Positions 52,187 through 62,116 of a stretch of 64,000 nucleotides of DNA are shown here, in pieces; the stretch's first letter is position 1; each line of letters opens with the position of its first letter. Where the stretch lies: contig NZ_AP025298.1 in the NCBI RefSeq assembly GCF_036492425.1, positions 1 through 64,000 on the forward strand, given 5' to 3'. A program made the position numbers and the translations under genes. The DNA is from Persicobacter psychrovividus (GTDB lineage: Bacteria; Bacteroidota; Bacteroidia; Cytophagales; Cyclobacteriaceae). The notes below the pieces were generated by a model that was not told where the DNA came from, did not search any database, and saw only the letters and a program-made list of their open reading frames with translations.

Positions 52187-53788
52187 ATGGATAATCCCAT
52201 GAGCCAAAGACAAGCATTACCGATCGGAATACAGACTTTTGAAAGCCTTAGATCTTCTAAGGATGATTTTTTGTATATCGATAAAACAGCGCAGATTTAC
52301 GAAATGACCAAGCTTAGTGTTGGTTATTACTTCCTTTCCCGCCCACGCCGTTTCGGTAAGTCAATGCTGTGCTCGACTATGCAGGTTCTTTTTGAAGGAA
52401 AGCAAGAGTTGTTCGAAGGTTTGTACATCCATGATAAATGGGATTGGTCGGAGCAATATCCGGTGGTAAGGATTGATTTGAGTGGGATAAACTATGAAAA
52501 CCTTGAGTCGGTTAAAGTTCAGCTTGAGAACTCCTTGTTAAAAAATTGTCTTAAACATGGGCTAAGTTATGAAGATTTAATTCTGAAGGGATTAGGGCCA
52601 AAGTTTGGCGAGATGATTGAAGCTTTGTACCAAAAATACAATAAAAAAGTCGTCATACTTATTGATGAGTATGATAAACCTATTCAAGACACGTTATCGA
52701 ATGACGATGACTTGGCTTCAAAATCATTAGATGTTCTTCGTGGATTTTATTCAGCCATCAAAGCCTCAGATCAGTATATCCGTTTTTGCTTCATGACCGG
52801 CATTACCAAGTTCACGGGTGTTGGCCTATTTAGCGGTGCGAATAATTTCAATGATATCTCCTTAGATAAGCGATATGCTTCTGTTTGCGGCTTTACTCAA
52901 AATGAATTGGACAACTGCTTTGGTGATTACTTCGATGGGGTAAATATGGAGGAGGTTCAGGCATGGTATAATGGCTACAACTACCTCGGGGACAGGGTTT
53001 ACAATCCATTTGACATTTTAATATTTTTGGACAAAGGGGCTAAGTTCGATAATTATTGGTGGGATTCTGGTCAGCCTTCTTTTTTGACCAAGATGTTTGA
53101 AAAAGGAGCGTATGAAACGTATGATCTGGAAAATTTGGAGTTATCTTCTCAAGAGTTAAAACAGTTTACGCTCAGTAATTTGAACTTACCCTCTTTGCTC
53201 TGGCAGGCAGGTTACTTGACGATTACGGAAGAGATTCAGGAGCCTTTTGGCGGGAGTAGTTATGTGCTTGCCACGCCAAATCGTGAAGTTCGAATGACCT
53301 TGAATATGCTCTTTTTGATTAGCCTGACTTCGGTAGAATCTAACCGACTTTTGAAAAGAAATGAAGCTGTCCGGAGCTTATTTAAAAATGATTTGGGTGG
53401 ATTCGAAGCCAGTGTCCGTGCGATGTTTGCTGCCATTCCTTTCAATAATTATGTGCAAAACAACATTCAAAAATATGAGGGGTTCTACGCTTCGGTGATG
53501 TTCAGTTTCATGGCTGGACTTGGGCTTAAATGCAGAACGGAAGAAACCAATTCAGCAGGACGCATCGATATGGTGATGGAAAGCCCAACGCATATTTATG
53601 TGATTGAATTTAAGGTCAATGCACCAAAACCTGAAGGTGATGAAAGAGGCGAGGCATTGGATCAGATTCATATGAAAAAATACTATGAACCGTATCTGAA
53701 TGATGGCCGGAATATTGTGCTGATCGGGATGCATTTTAGCGAGGAGAAAAAGAATTTGGATTGGTTTAAGGCGGAGGAGTTAAGCTGA
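52187..53788 (+). CDS. AAA-ATPase_like/PD-(D/E)XK nuclease family protein
   Basis: Protein of 533 residues. N-terminal AAA domain with LSRPRRFGKSML (Walker A, near residue 50) and VVILIDEYDKPIQD (Walker B, near 155); C-terminal PD-(D/E)XK domain with GRIDMVMESPTHIYVIEFKVN (D...ExK, near 470). The family (PF09820 plus PF08011) is widespread in Bacteroidota, often in many copies, and is suspected of a selfish or defence role. Distant relative of the twin genes at 60358 and 62117; together they bracket the Wadjet-like operon. Confidence 0.9.
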   Translation: MDNPMSQRQALPIGIQTFESLRSSKDDFLYIDKTAQIYEMTKLSVGYYFLSRPRRFGKSMLCSTMQVLFEGKQELFEGLYIHDKWDWSEQYPVVRIDLSGINYENLESVKVQLENSLLKNCLKHGLSYEDLILKGLGPKFGEMIEALYQKYNKKVVILIDEYDKPIQDTLSNDDDLASKSLDVLRGFYSAIKASDQYIRFCFMTGITKFTGVGLFSGANNFNDISLDKRYASVCGFTQNELDNCFGDYFDGVNMEEVQAWYNGYNYLGDRVYNPFDILIFLDKGAKFDNYWWDSGQPSFLTKMFEKGAYETYDLENLELSSQELKQFTLSNLNLPSLLWQAGYLTITEEIQEPFGGSSYVLATPNREVRMTLNMLFLISLTSVESNRLLKRNEAVRSLFKNDLGGFEASVRAMFAAIPFNNYVQNNIQKYEGFYASVMFSFMAGLGLKCRTEETNSAGRIDMVMESPTHIYVIEFKVNAPKPEGDERGEALDQIHMKKYYEPYLNDGRNIVLIGMHFSEEKKNLDWFKAEELS

Positions 53789-54025
53789 AGTTAATGATTA
53801 AGTTCGATATCTATTGTTGTTCTATTAGATATTTCGGTGAAGTTACAGTAGGGTGCAATCGTAAGGTGCCACCTTACCGTGTTCAAAAATTGCACTTGCA
53901 AGGGATTACGAAGTGATCCGATTGTAGGGTGGCTCCCCTTAAATATTATTCTTAATCAGTGGGAAAAAATGTATCCTCCATTTATCTTGTGGTTTTTGAA
54001 TTTTTGACGAACAGGAACAACAATT

Positions 54026-55216
54026 ATGGAGGGATTTTCCTCAGTTACGGAGGTCATCGGGATACTGAATTCTTCCAAGGACTTGCTGCAGGAGATGTTT
54101 ACGAAGCGGAACGATCTGTCTTTTCGTTTTGAGCATGCTTTGGAGTTGATGGAGGAGGATAAACTGAATCAGCTTTTGTTGCGTGGGGTGATTGAACAGT
54201 CGGGGAATTATCTGAGTATTTCGGATGATATTTTTACTTTTCTGGAGACGGTTTTGGGGGCTTCTGAGGAGATCAACACGGCTTTTATCAATGACCTGAT
54301 CGCGAGTCTGAAGCAGAATATCAAGTATTTTCTTGGAGAGGAGAAGAGTGGCAAGAAGGCGCAATATCTGACCAAAGCGAAGCAGAACCTTCGGCGCATA
54401 GGGAAGAGCTGTTACCGTTCGGTGGTGGATCTGAACAGAAATGTGGAGCAGGTTTTTAAGACGGAGCCGAGTTTTAAGCTAAAGAAGGAGAAACTGACGC
54501 ACTTCGATCAGAAGAGCCGTGATGTGCGGGAGTTGATGAACCAGACGGAGCAGTTGCTTCGGGAGGAGCATTTGTTTTTTACCACGGCGCTCGATGATGA
54601 GCTTTCCGATTTGATGCACGAGCTCCGCAAGCAGCTTTCTGAAACAGCACACAATCTGATTGAACTCCAAAGACAGATTATTGATTACCTGAATCAAGTC
54701 AAATTTCAAACGGATGTGGCACAAAAGCTCGATCAGCTTAAGGCGCTCAAGGATAATTTGGTGCTCGAAGGGCAGACCAATATTCGGTCGGTTTTGCAGG
54801 CGAATTCGGATGTGATTTTCGAGGCTGAATCCAAGGCACGGATCAAGCTGGGCTTGCCTCAACTCGATGAGGATGAGGTTTATGATCTGATCCGGAAGAT
54901 TCACGAGCAAAAGCTCAAGGGCAAGAAGCGAAAGATGCAGGTGGCGCCACCGCTGAGCGAGGAAGACCTTGCTTTGTCGGCTTCCAAAGAAATTTTCATT
55001 GATACCGAAGCACTGAAAAACAGCTTTATGGCTTCAGGAAACCACCTTTTTGCCTTCATTCAACAATATGAATATCCTCGACAGGTAGATTTTGAAGAGC
55101 AAGTTTTGCTGTACTGTCAATTGATTTCCATTTATGGCGATGAGCTTGAATTTACGGGCGAACACGCCACTTTTGAGCAGACAGAATACGCCATTGTTTA
55201 TCCCAAAAGCCTTTAA
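54026..55216 (+). CDS. Wadjet-like JetA/MksF-type kleisin subunit
   Basis: Protein of 396 residues. Winged-helix-like N-terminus (FRFEHALELMEEDKLNQLLLRGVIEQSGNYLSIS), long coiled-coil middle (about 90-260) and a C-terminal winged-helix-like end. This architecture and its place before a JetB, an SMC-like ATPase and a Toprim-like gene identify it as the kleisin (JetA/MksF) although length and sequence differ from the type I DUF3375 JetA. It would bridge the SMC heads. It starts 2 bp before the next gene, in a four-gene operon. Confidence 0.75.
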   Translation: MEGFSSVTEVIGILNSSKDLLQEMFTKRNDLSFRFEHALELMEEDKLNQLLLRGVIEQSGNYLSISDDIFTFLETVLGASEEINTAFINDLIASLKQNIKYFLGEEKSGKKAQYLTKAKQNLRRIGKSCYRSVVDLNRNVEQVFKTEPSFKLKKEKLTHFDQKSRDVRELMNQTEQLLREEHLFFTTALDDELSDLMHELRKQLSETAHNLIELQRQIIDYLNQVKFQTDVAQKLDQLKALKDNLVLEGQTNIRSVLQANSDVIFEAESKARIKLGLPQLDEDEVYDLIRKIHEQKLKGKKRKMQVAPPLSEEDLALSASKEIFIDTEALKNSFMASGNHLFAFIQQYEYPRQVDFEEQVLLYCQLISIYGDELEFTGEHATFEQTEYAIVYPKSL

Positions 55217-55218
55217 TC

Positions 55219-55758
55219 ATGAAATATAAAGCACAAATATTTGAACGCCTATCCAAGGGTAAATTTATCTGTTCCAACGCCAAGGAAGACCGACCGTTGT
55301 ATGATGCAGTCGAGGAACATCTGGAACAATTACAGCAGGATTTTGGGGAACTAAACTTTTTGCTGGAGCAGGGCGACGGCTATTTTTATTTTTCCCGACG
55401 AGAAAACAAGGCCGCACTTGATCGTAAGTTAAAGGCTGCTTTCAAGTGGATTGATTATATGGATTTTTTCAGGACGTTCAATAGCTCTTTTTCGGCAGGG
55501 GTTCACTTTTCCATTGCTGAAATTGCAGGCGAATTGAAGGTCAATACAGCATTAAAAGAAAAGCTTAGAATTTTCAGTAAAGGCACCGCAAGCAGCGAGT
55601 TGGAGATGTTACAGAAACTGACCACTGAATTGGTGAACGAGGGCTTTTTGGCGGTGGAAGATGGGCTGGAGTCAAGCTACCGCGTTCTTTCATCTTGGGG
55701 GTACCTCGAGAAACTGATCCTAAAAATTGATATTACCGAAGATTTACACCATTCATGA
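55219..55758 (+). CDS. Wadjet-like JetB/MksE subunit (DUF4194-like)
   Basis: Protein of 179 residues with a tandem winged-helix look: LYDAVEEHLEQLQQDFGELNFLLEQGDGYFYFSR, then LTTELVNEGFLAVEDGLESSYRVLSSWGYLEKLI, typical of MksE/JetB. It binds the kleisin and helps the complex load on DNA. ATGA overlap with jetC. Confidence 0.8.
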   Translation: MKYKAQIFERLSKGKFICSNAKEDRPLYDAVEEHLEQLQQDFGELNFLLEQGDGYFYFSRRENKAALDRKLKAAFKWIDYMDFFRTFNSSFSAGVHFSIAEIAGELKVNTALKEKLRIFSKGTASSELEMLQKLTTELVNEGFLAVEDGLESSYRVLSSWGYLEKLILKIDITEDLHHS

Positions 55759-58700
55759 GATATTTAAACAAAGTCATTTTTATCAATAGTGCCTCAGTAA
55801 AATTTGCTTCGGTAGAGCTGGACGGCAATGTACATTTGATTGGAACGCAGGGGGTCGGGAAAAGCACCTTGTTACGTGCAATATTGTATTTTTATAATGT
55901 GAATGGTAGCGGATTGGGTATTCCTTCGGGGCCAACAAGCAAGTCGTTTACGGATTACTATTTGCCTTTTGGGAATTCTTATTTGGTATATGAGGTCAAA
56001 AAGGAGACGGGGACGTATTGCGTGATGGCTTTCAAGCATCGGTCGGGGATTGCCTTCCGATTCATTGATGCGCCTTTTCAGGAAAAGCTGTTTATGGATA
56101 CAGACGGTGCCGTTTTTGAGCGTTGGGATCAGGTACAAAAGGCGTTATTGACCGAGAAAATTTCCTATTCAAAAATTGTTTCGCAGAACAATCAATTCCG
56201 TGACATAATTTATGGCAATGGCAAGCAGGGACTTGGTTTTAAGAAATATGCGATCATGGAGTCGCGTAAGTATGGCAATATCCCCAAGACGATTCAGTCG
56301 ATTTTTCTGAATGCAAAGCTGGATGCCGATTTCATCAAAAAAACGATCATCTCTTCTTTGGACAATGAAGATCATCAAATTGATTTGATGGCTTATAATA
56401 AACATCTGGAGACTTTTGATCGGCAGATGCAGGATATCCGAGGGTTTAATGAGCCACGCTGTCAAAATATTTGCAAAAAAATAGAGGAGCAACGCAAGGA
56501 GTATAGCCGACAATTAGGTGCGATGAGCGAGACCGCCGAGCAGTTTCAGCGCCTGTATCATTTGTATCAACAGCAGTCACCTTTGCAAAAGCAATGGTTG
56601 TCAGACTTGGAGCAGGGCAGTCGGGAATTGGGACAAAAAATCGAAGATTGCAAGCGACAGTATGCTCAGCAGCGCAGTGAGCTGGATGGTCAATTGGGGG
56701 GCGTCAGGAACAAGATTGAGGAGGCTAAGCGATATTTGAAAGAATATGAGGCGATGGATATTCAGTCGATTATTGATCAGGTGAAGCAGGCGCCTGTGCT
56801 TCAGAATGAAAAAAGCGGTTTAGAAAATAAGAAGGCAGTGCTATTGGAGCAGTCCACCGAGATTGCGCAACAGTTCAATAATTTGCAGTTGGCGGAAGAG
56901 CAAAAATTATCGGCGCAAAAAAATCAGCTGAAGGAGCAGGAGATTGTTTTGGACAAGCAGTTGCTTCGGGCGAAGGAGGAATTGAACGTTCAGAAACAAC
57001 AACAGGCAGATGATTTGCGGGATCGTCAGCAAGAAAAGGTGGCCGTTCTGGATGCGGATATGGAGCAGGCAAATCAGCAAAAAACGGATCAGCAGGTGAA
57101 GGTGGAAGCCGTTAAGCATCATTCATTTTTTCAGGCAGAACGGGAAGCGGTGCAAGGTAAGCGCGCTACTTTGACGGCGGATGTTCAACAAAAATCACAA
57201 TTGTTGGCTGAGCTGAAACAGGAGCAAAGCCAATTGAAAGGACAGTTTGCTTTGGATGATCGAGAGCTGAAATATGGTCATCAGCAAAAAGAAGATGCAC
57301 TGAAAAAACATCAGCAATCGGCGCAGGAGTTCCTTGATTTGTGGCAACAAAAGCTCGATGATTCCAAGGATTCTTTCTATGCTTGGTTGGATGAGCACCA
57401 GCCCCATTGGCAGTCGAATATCGGTAAGGTGGTGCGGGAAGAGGTGCTTTTTTCTAAGCAGGTGGAAGCGCAGTTAGATGCTGCTGCTTCAGGAAGTTTC
57501 TTTGGTGTGGCGTTGAATGTGGATCAGTTGCCTGACGGAAATTATTCGCAGGAGAATATGCATCAGCAGATCAAGCAGGGGGAAAAGCAGTTGCAAGATT
57601 TGGCGCAGGAGCATCAGCAATTAGTGGGCGAATTTGAGCTTTCAGCACAAAAACTTCAGGCGGCTTTCAATAAGAAAAATGGGGCACTGACTACACAAAT
57701 TGATACGCTGACTTATGAACATCAGCAGGCGCAGAGAAAAATTCGTGATGCAGAGGCAGAGTTGAAAAGTTTGGAAGAACGGGCAACGGTTGAAAAGCAG
57801 GAGAAAATTGCTGAAGCACAAGAGCAATTGAGCTTTGCAAAATCGAAGGTGGAGCAACTCAAAGGTCAAAAATCAGCACTTGCTTCGCAACTCAAAGCGG
57901 ATTTGCAGGCATTGAGGACGAGATTTGATGAGGAGGAAAAGCAACTGATTGAAGCGACGGAAGAAGAGCGTGAAGGTTTGCAGGCGAAGGCGCATCAGGC
58001 GGAGTTGGCTTTTGAACAAACAACGAAAAAGCTGTTGGCCGAAAGAGATCAGGCCTTGGCTTCGAAAGGGGTGGACACCGAGCAGGTTGGGCGCATTGAG
58101 GCGGAAATCAAGGAGCTTGACCGGCAATTACAGCAGATTGAAGGGCATAAGGAAACGGTGTTGATTTATCAAAGTCGCAAAAGGGATTTGCTGGATCATT
58201 TGCCGAAATTTGAACGGGAGGAGTTGGCTTTGCAGTCGAAATTGATCGAAACCGAGCAAGATTTTGTGACGCAGGAGAAAGATTTTATTCGTCAGCTGTC
58301 GGATCGTAAACAGCAGACGGAGCAACAGCGCAAGGTTTGTGATCATATTTCGGAGGGAATTTTGGTTTATCAAAAGCAGTTTGAAAATGGTTCTTTGTAT
58401 CAATATCTGAAGTCTGAAAACATGGTGATTGACACAGAAGAAACGGATCATTCAGCGGATTTGAGCCGAAGAAAAATTGATTTGCAGGAGAAAGCGAGTG
58501 TTTATCTGCTTCAATTGCATGAGCTGGAGAGCCATCGGGAAGCGGCCTTGGATGGTCTGAAAAAGCAAACCAATAGATTCTTCACTTGTGTGGATCAGGA
58601 CAATATTTTCAGTTTGAGACAACCGCCCTTAGAGACGGAAAAACTATTGAACTTTGCGAAGGAGTTGCGTCAGTTTATTGCTGAAAATAAAATCAAATTG

Positions 58701-59456
58701 TTCGAAGAGCGTAGTAGTGAGCGTTTTACCCATATCATCAATTCGATTGGTAAAGAAACGGGCGAATTGGTGAATTTGACCGGTAAAGTTCAGCGCATTA
58801 TTCAGAAGGTAAATCGTGATTTTACGGAGAAAAACTTCGTTGGGGCGGTCAAGAAAATTGAAATGAAAGTCGAGGACAGCCGGAATGCTTTAGTGGTTTT
58901 ACTGAAAGAAATTAAAGCATATAATGATGAAAATCAATATGCAATGGGCTCAATGAACTTATTCTCTGATGCTTCGGGATCACAGGGGGAGAAGGTGAGT
59001 GATTTGCTGGGAAGACTGAACAAGGTTTTGGCGAATGAAAAGCGGGAGAAGCTGGATCTTTCGGATGCTTTTGAGTTGATGTTCAGAGTGGAAGAAAACC
59101 AAAATGATACGGGTTGGGTCGAACGCCTTTCGAGTGTGGGCTCCGACGGAACGGATATTTTGGTCAAGGCGATGGTCTATATTATGCTCTTGAATGTCTA
59201 TAAGGATGATTCTTCCAAAAAATTCAAAGACTTCAAACTGCATTGTATGATGGATGAGATTGGGAAATTGCACCCGAACAACGTCAAGGGGATCTTGAAA
59301 TTTGCCAACGATCGTAATATTCTATTGATCAATGGCTCACCGACCGAGAGTAATCCTTTGAGTTACCGTCACATCTATCGATTGGATAAAAATCATCAGA
59401 CCAATCATACGATGGTAACCAAAATTATCAGCAATAAACAAAGCGCCTTGGCATGA
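55755..59456 (+). CDS. Wadjet-like JetC/MksB SMC ATPase
   Basis: Protein of 1233 residues. Walker A GTQGVGKSTLLRAILYF near residue 34; two long coiled-coil arms (about 240-560 and 650-960, Q/E/K-rich) around a hinge-like centre; C-terminal signature region near SVGSDGTDILVKAMVYIMLL and Walker B-type LHCMMDEIGKLHP near 1175. It is the loop-extruding motor that recognises circular plasmid DNA. Its overlap with jetB and jetD shows one operon. Confidence 0.9.
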   Translation: MRYLNKVIFINSASVKFASVELDGNVHLIGTQGVGKSTLLRAILYFYNVNGSGLGIPSGPTSKSFTDYYLPFGNSYLVYEVKKETGTYCVMAFKHRSGIAFRFIDAPFQEKLFMDTDGAVFERWDQVQKALLTEKISYSKIVSQNNQFRDIIYGNGKQGLGFKKYAIMESRKYGNIPKTIQSIFLNAKLDADFIKKTIISSLDNEDHQIDLMAYNKHLETFDRQMQDIRGFNEPRCQNICKKIEEQRKEYSRQLGAMSETAEQFQRLYHLYQQQSPLQKQWLSDLEQGSRELGQKIEDCKRQYAQQRSELDGQLGGVRNKIEEAKRYLKEYEAMDIQSIIDQVKQAPVLQNEKSGLENKKAVLLEQSTEIAQQFNNLQLAEEQKLSAQKNQLKEQEIVLDKQLLRAKEELNVQKQQQADDLRDRQQEKVAVLDADMEQANQQKTDQQVKVEAVKHHSFFQAEREAVQGKRATLTADVQQKSQLLAELKQEQSQLKGQFALDDRELKYGHQQKEDALKKHQQSAQEFLDLWQQKLDDSKDSFYAWLDEHQPHWQSNIGKVVREEVLFSKQVEAQLDAAASGSFFGVALNVDQLPDGNYSQENMHQQIKQGEKQLQDLAQEHQQLVGEFELSAQKLQAAFNKKNGALTTQIDTLTYEHQQAQRKIRDAEAELKSLEERATVEKQEKIAEAQEQLSFAKSKVEQLKGQKSALASQLKADLQALRTRFDEEEKQLIEATEEEREGLQAKAHQAELAFEQTTKKLLAERDQALASKGVDTEQVGRIEAEIKELDRQLQQIEGHKETVLIYQSRKRDLLDHLPKFEREELALQSKLIETEQDFVTQEKDFIRQLSDRKQQTEQQRKVCDHISEGILVYQKQFENGSLYQYLKSENMVIDTEETDHSADLSRRKIDLQEKASVYLLQLHELESHREAALDGLKKQTNRFFTCVDQDNIFSLRQPPLETEKLLNFAKELRQFIAENKIKLFEERSSERFTHIINSIGKETGELVNLTGKVQRIIQKVNRDFTEKNFVGAVKKIEMKVEDSRNALVVLLKEIKAYNDENQYAMGSMNLFSDASGSQGEKVSDLLGRLNKVLANEKREKLDLSDAFELMFRVEENQNDTGWVERLSSVGSDGTDILVKAMVYIMLLNVYKDDSSKKFKDFKLHCMMDEIGKLHPNNVKGILKFANDRNILLINGSPTESNPLSYRHIYRLDKNHQTNHTMVTKIISNKQSALA

Positions 59457-60310
59457 AAATCAATATAGCGCAAGCGAAAGTACTTTTACAACTGAAGGCG
59501 GGGGAGACCTTGCCTTCAAGTAAAATAAATTTGAAACTGGCAATTTGGCAAAAGATGGTCGAGGATCAGCTTGTGCTGGTTCAGCAAATCAATCGCCGAT
59601 CGAAAAGTATTTTCTTGAATCCAAATCTTCCGTTTGATGCTTATTTACAGAGTCATTTTGGGATTGATGACTTGGAGCAATACCTTGTGTTTTTAGAAGA
59701 AAAGGAGAAGGTTGATCGGGCCTCAGCCATAAAAGTAAGTAGCGATTCGAAAGTTCGGCATCAGCGTACCTTTTTTGGTTTTATGGTGACCGTTTTGGAG
59801 CCGCTGACGACCACCTTGAATGGTCAGGAATTTATTCTTCACCCTACGCAAGGTGCTTTTCATTTTATTTATGATTACGAGCAGTTCATTATTCCTGAGG
59901 ATGTAGTAGTGGTCGGGGTTGAGAATGCGGAGAATTTCAGGCAGCTGCACAAGCAAAAGCACCTGTTTACCGATGGCCCTTATATGTTTGTTTCCCGCTA
60001 TCCACAGAATAAAGATTTTGTCCGTTGGATGCAGAAAAATAATCATCCATATCTACACTTTGGAGATTTTGATTTTGCAGGAATAAATATTTTTCTTTCG
60101 GAATATGCCACCCATTTGGGGGATCGTGCCAAGCTGTTAATTCCACACGATTTTGAGTTTTCTTTAGCCAAATACGGCAACAAAAAATTATACGATCAGC
60201 AGTTGAATCATTATCAGTTGGCGGCTTTACCGAAGGAGTACACATGGATTATCGAGCTGTTTCATCAATACAAAAAATGCTTGGAGCAGGAGGTTTTTAT
60301 AGAAAGTTGA
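59453..60310 (+). CDS. Wadjet-like JetD/MksG Toprim nuclease
   Basis: Protein of 285 residues. The Toprim-like core in the C-terminal half shows VVVGVENAENF (Glu) and FGDFDFAGINIFLSEY (DxD, near residue 205), as in DUF2220 of JetD/MksG. The N-terminal 100 residues are winged-helix-like, shorter than a full DUF3322. In characterised Wadjet systems JetD cuts the extruded circular DNA. ATGA overlap with jetC. Metal-binding residues appear intact, so an active nuclease is expected. Confidence 0.82.
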   Translation: MKINIAQAKVLLQLKAGETLPSSKINLKLAIWQKMVEDQLVLVQQINRRSKSIFLNPNLPFDAYLQSHFGIDDLEQYLVFLEEKEKVDRASAIKVSSDSKVRHQRTFFGFMVTVLEPLTTTLNGQEFILHPTQGAFHFIYDYEQFIIPEDVVVVGVENAENFRQLHKQKHLFTDGPYMFVSRYPQNKDFVRWMQKNNHPYLHFGDFDFAGINIFLSEYATHLGDRAKLLIPHDFEFSLAKYGNKKLYDQQLNHYQLAALPKEYTWIIELFHQYKKCLEQEVFIES

Positions 60311-60357
60311 TTTAATCTAAAATCCTTATATTGCATCCAAAGCACAAAATCAGCATC

Positions 60358-62034
60358 ATGAAGAACTTACCCATAGGCAAATCCGATTTCAGGCAGATCC
60401 GACAAGCTGGCGATTATTATATTGATAAATCCTTGTTGATCGAGGATATCATGAAGAATAGTGCGCAAACCTATCTGTTTCCACGTCCACGTCGATTTGG
60501 TAAGACGCTCAACATGAGTATGCTGAAGTATTTTTATGATGTGCAGGGTGCCGAAGAAAATGCGAAGCTGTTTGATGGTTTGGCGATTCAGAAGTCTGAT
60601 GCATGGCAACACCAAGGGAAGTACCCCGTTATTTTCCTTTCTTTCAAAGAATTGAAGTGTGCTTCGATGGACATTTTCATTGAAAAAAGTCTGTTCTATT
60701 TTTCATCTTATATTGAAAGAAATTTTCCTTATTTGGAACACATGGAAGGCTTGGTCAGAAGTGAGAAACGCCTTTTACTTCGCTTGTTGGATATGGAAGT
60801 CAATCAAACAGAATTGGAGGCGACCCTACGATTATTGTGCGATTTACTGAAAAGATACCATGGTACCGCCCCCGTGCTTTTGATCGACGAATACGACGCA
60901 CCTATCCACGCCTCTTACAGCTATGGCTATTTTGATGAGATGATTGCCTTCATGCGAAATTTCCTTTCAGCGGGATTTAAGGACAATGAAAACCTGACCA
61001 AGGGAGCCATCACGGGTATTTTGCGGGTAGCGAAGGAGAATATTTTTTCGGGGCTGAATAATATCATTACCTATTCCATTCTCAATGCCAATTTTTCGGA
61101 AAGATTCGGTCTGACGCAGGCAGAGGTAGATCAGCTATTGGATGATGCGGATTCTGCTGAAAATCGTGATGCGGTGGCTGAATGGTACAATGGGTATTCC
61201 TTTGGTGGAACGACGCAGATTTATAATCCGTGGTCGATTCTCAATTATGTGGCGCATCCCAAAGATGGTTTGAAGCCTCATTGGGTCAATACTTCCTCCA
61301 ATGATCTGATCAAGGAGATTTTGCCGAAGGCAGATAAGGAAACGCAGGATGTTTTGTTCGATTTATTGAAAGGGAAGAAGGTAACGACTTCGATTGAAGA
61401 GTTTACGGTATTCAAGGATTTGTACGCAGGAAAGAACGCGACTGTATTGGGGCTTTTGCTTTTCAGTGGTTACCTGACGGCCGAGGTGTTTGATCATTTT
61501 CAATCCTATAAATTGCGCATCCCGAACAAGGAAATTGAGCTCATGTTTCGCCGTATGCTCGAAGGTTATTTGGGAAATGGTGTTACTCAGGCTGGGGATA
61601 CTGATTTGATGAAGGCTTTGTTGGAACAAAGAGCCAACACTTTTGCCGACGCTTTGGCGCAATATGTAAAAACATCTTTCAGTTATTTTGATATCGGCAA
61701 AGAAGGCAATAGCGAAAAAATCTATCACGCTTTTATGTTGGGCTTGTTGGCGCATTTGGATAAGGATTACCATATCCGATCGAACCGAGAAGTCGGCTAC
61801 GGACGTGCAGATATTTATTTTTACCCCAAAGACGCTTCCAATCCAAAAGCATGGATTTTGGAATTCAAGAAGAAAGACAAAGATGACAAAGGCGACTTGC
61901 AATCCCTTGCCGAAGATGCCTTAAAGCAAATCCATGAGCGGGATTATCTGGATGAAATCAAAGCGCATGGACACACGGATTTTTTGTGTATGGGCGTTGC
62001 TTTTGAGGGGAAAGAGGTGGTTTGTGCTTTTTAA
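60358..62034 (+). CDS. AAA-ATPase_like/PD-(D/E)XK protein, twin A
   Basis: Protein of 558 residues from ATG 60358. FPRPRRFGKTLNMSML (Walker A), VLLIDEYDAPIHASY (Walker B near 175) and a C-terminal GYGRADIYFYPKD...AWILEFKKKD (PD-(D/E)XK). Nearly identical to twin B except between about residues 103 and 175, where the sequence is unrelated-looking (IFIEKSLFYFSSYIERNF here). It begins 47 bp after jetD on the same strand. Confidence 0.9.
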   Translation: MKNLPIGKSDFRQIRQAGDYYIDKSLLIEDIMKNSAQTYLFPRPRRFGKTLNMSMLKYFYDVQGAEENAKLFDGLAIQKSDAWQHQGKYPVIFLSFKELKCASMDIFIEKSLFYFSSYIERNFPYLEHMEGLVRSEKRLLLRLLDMEVNQTELEATLRLLCDLLKRYHGTAPVLLIDEYDAPIHASYSYGYFDEMIAFMRNFLSAGFKDNENLTKGAITGILRVAKENIFSGLNNIITYSILNANFSERFGLTQAEVDQLLDDADSAENRDAVAEWYNGYSFGGTTQIYNPWSILNYVAHPKDGLKPHWVNTSSNDLIKEILPKADKETQDVLFDLLKGKKVTTSIEEFTVFKDLYAGKNATVLGLLLFSGYLTAEVFDHFQSYKLRIPNKEIELMFRRMLEGYLGNGVTQAGDTDLMKALLEQRANTFADALAQYVKTSFSYFDIGKEGNSEKIYHAFMLGLLAHLDKDYHIRSNREVGYGRADIYFYPKDASNPKAWILEFKKKDKDDKGDLQSLAEDALKQIHERDYLDEIKAHGHTDFLCMGVAFEGKEVVCAF

Positions 62035-62116
62035 AAGGCATTTGGGCAACCAATGTTTAGCTTAAAGCAAAACTGAAAAAATCCTTATATTGCATTCAAA
62101 GCACAAAATCAGCATC

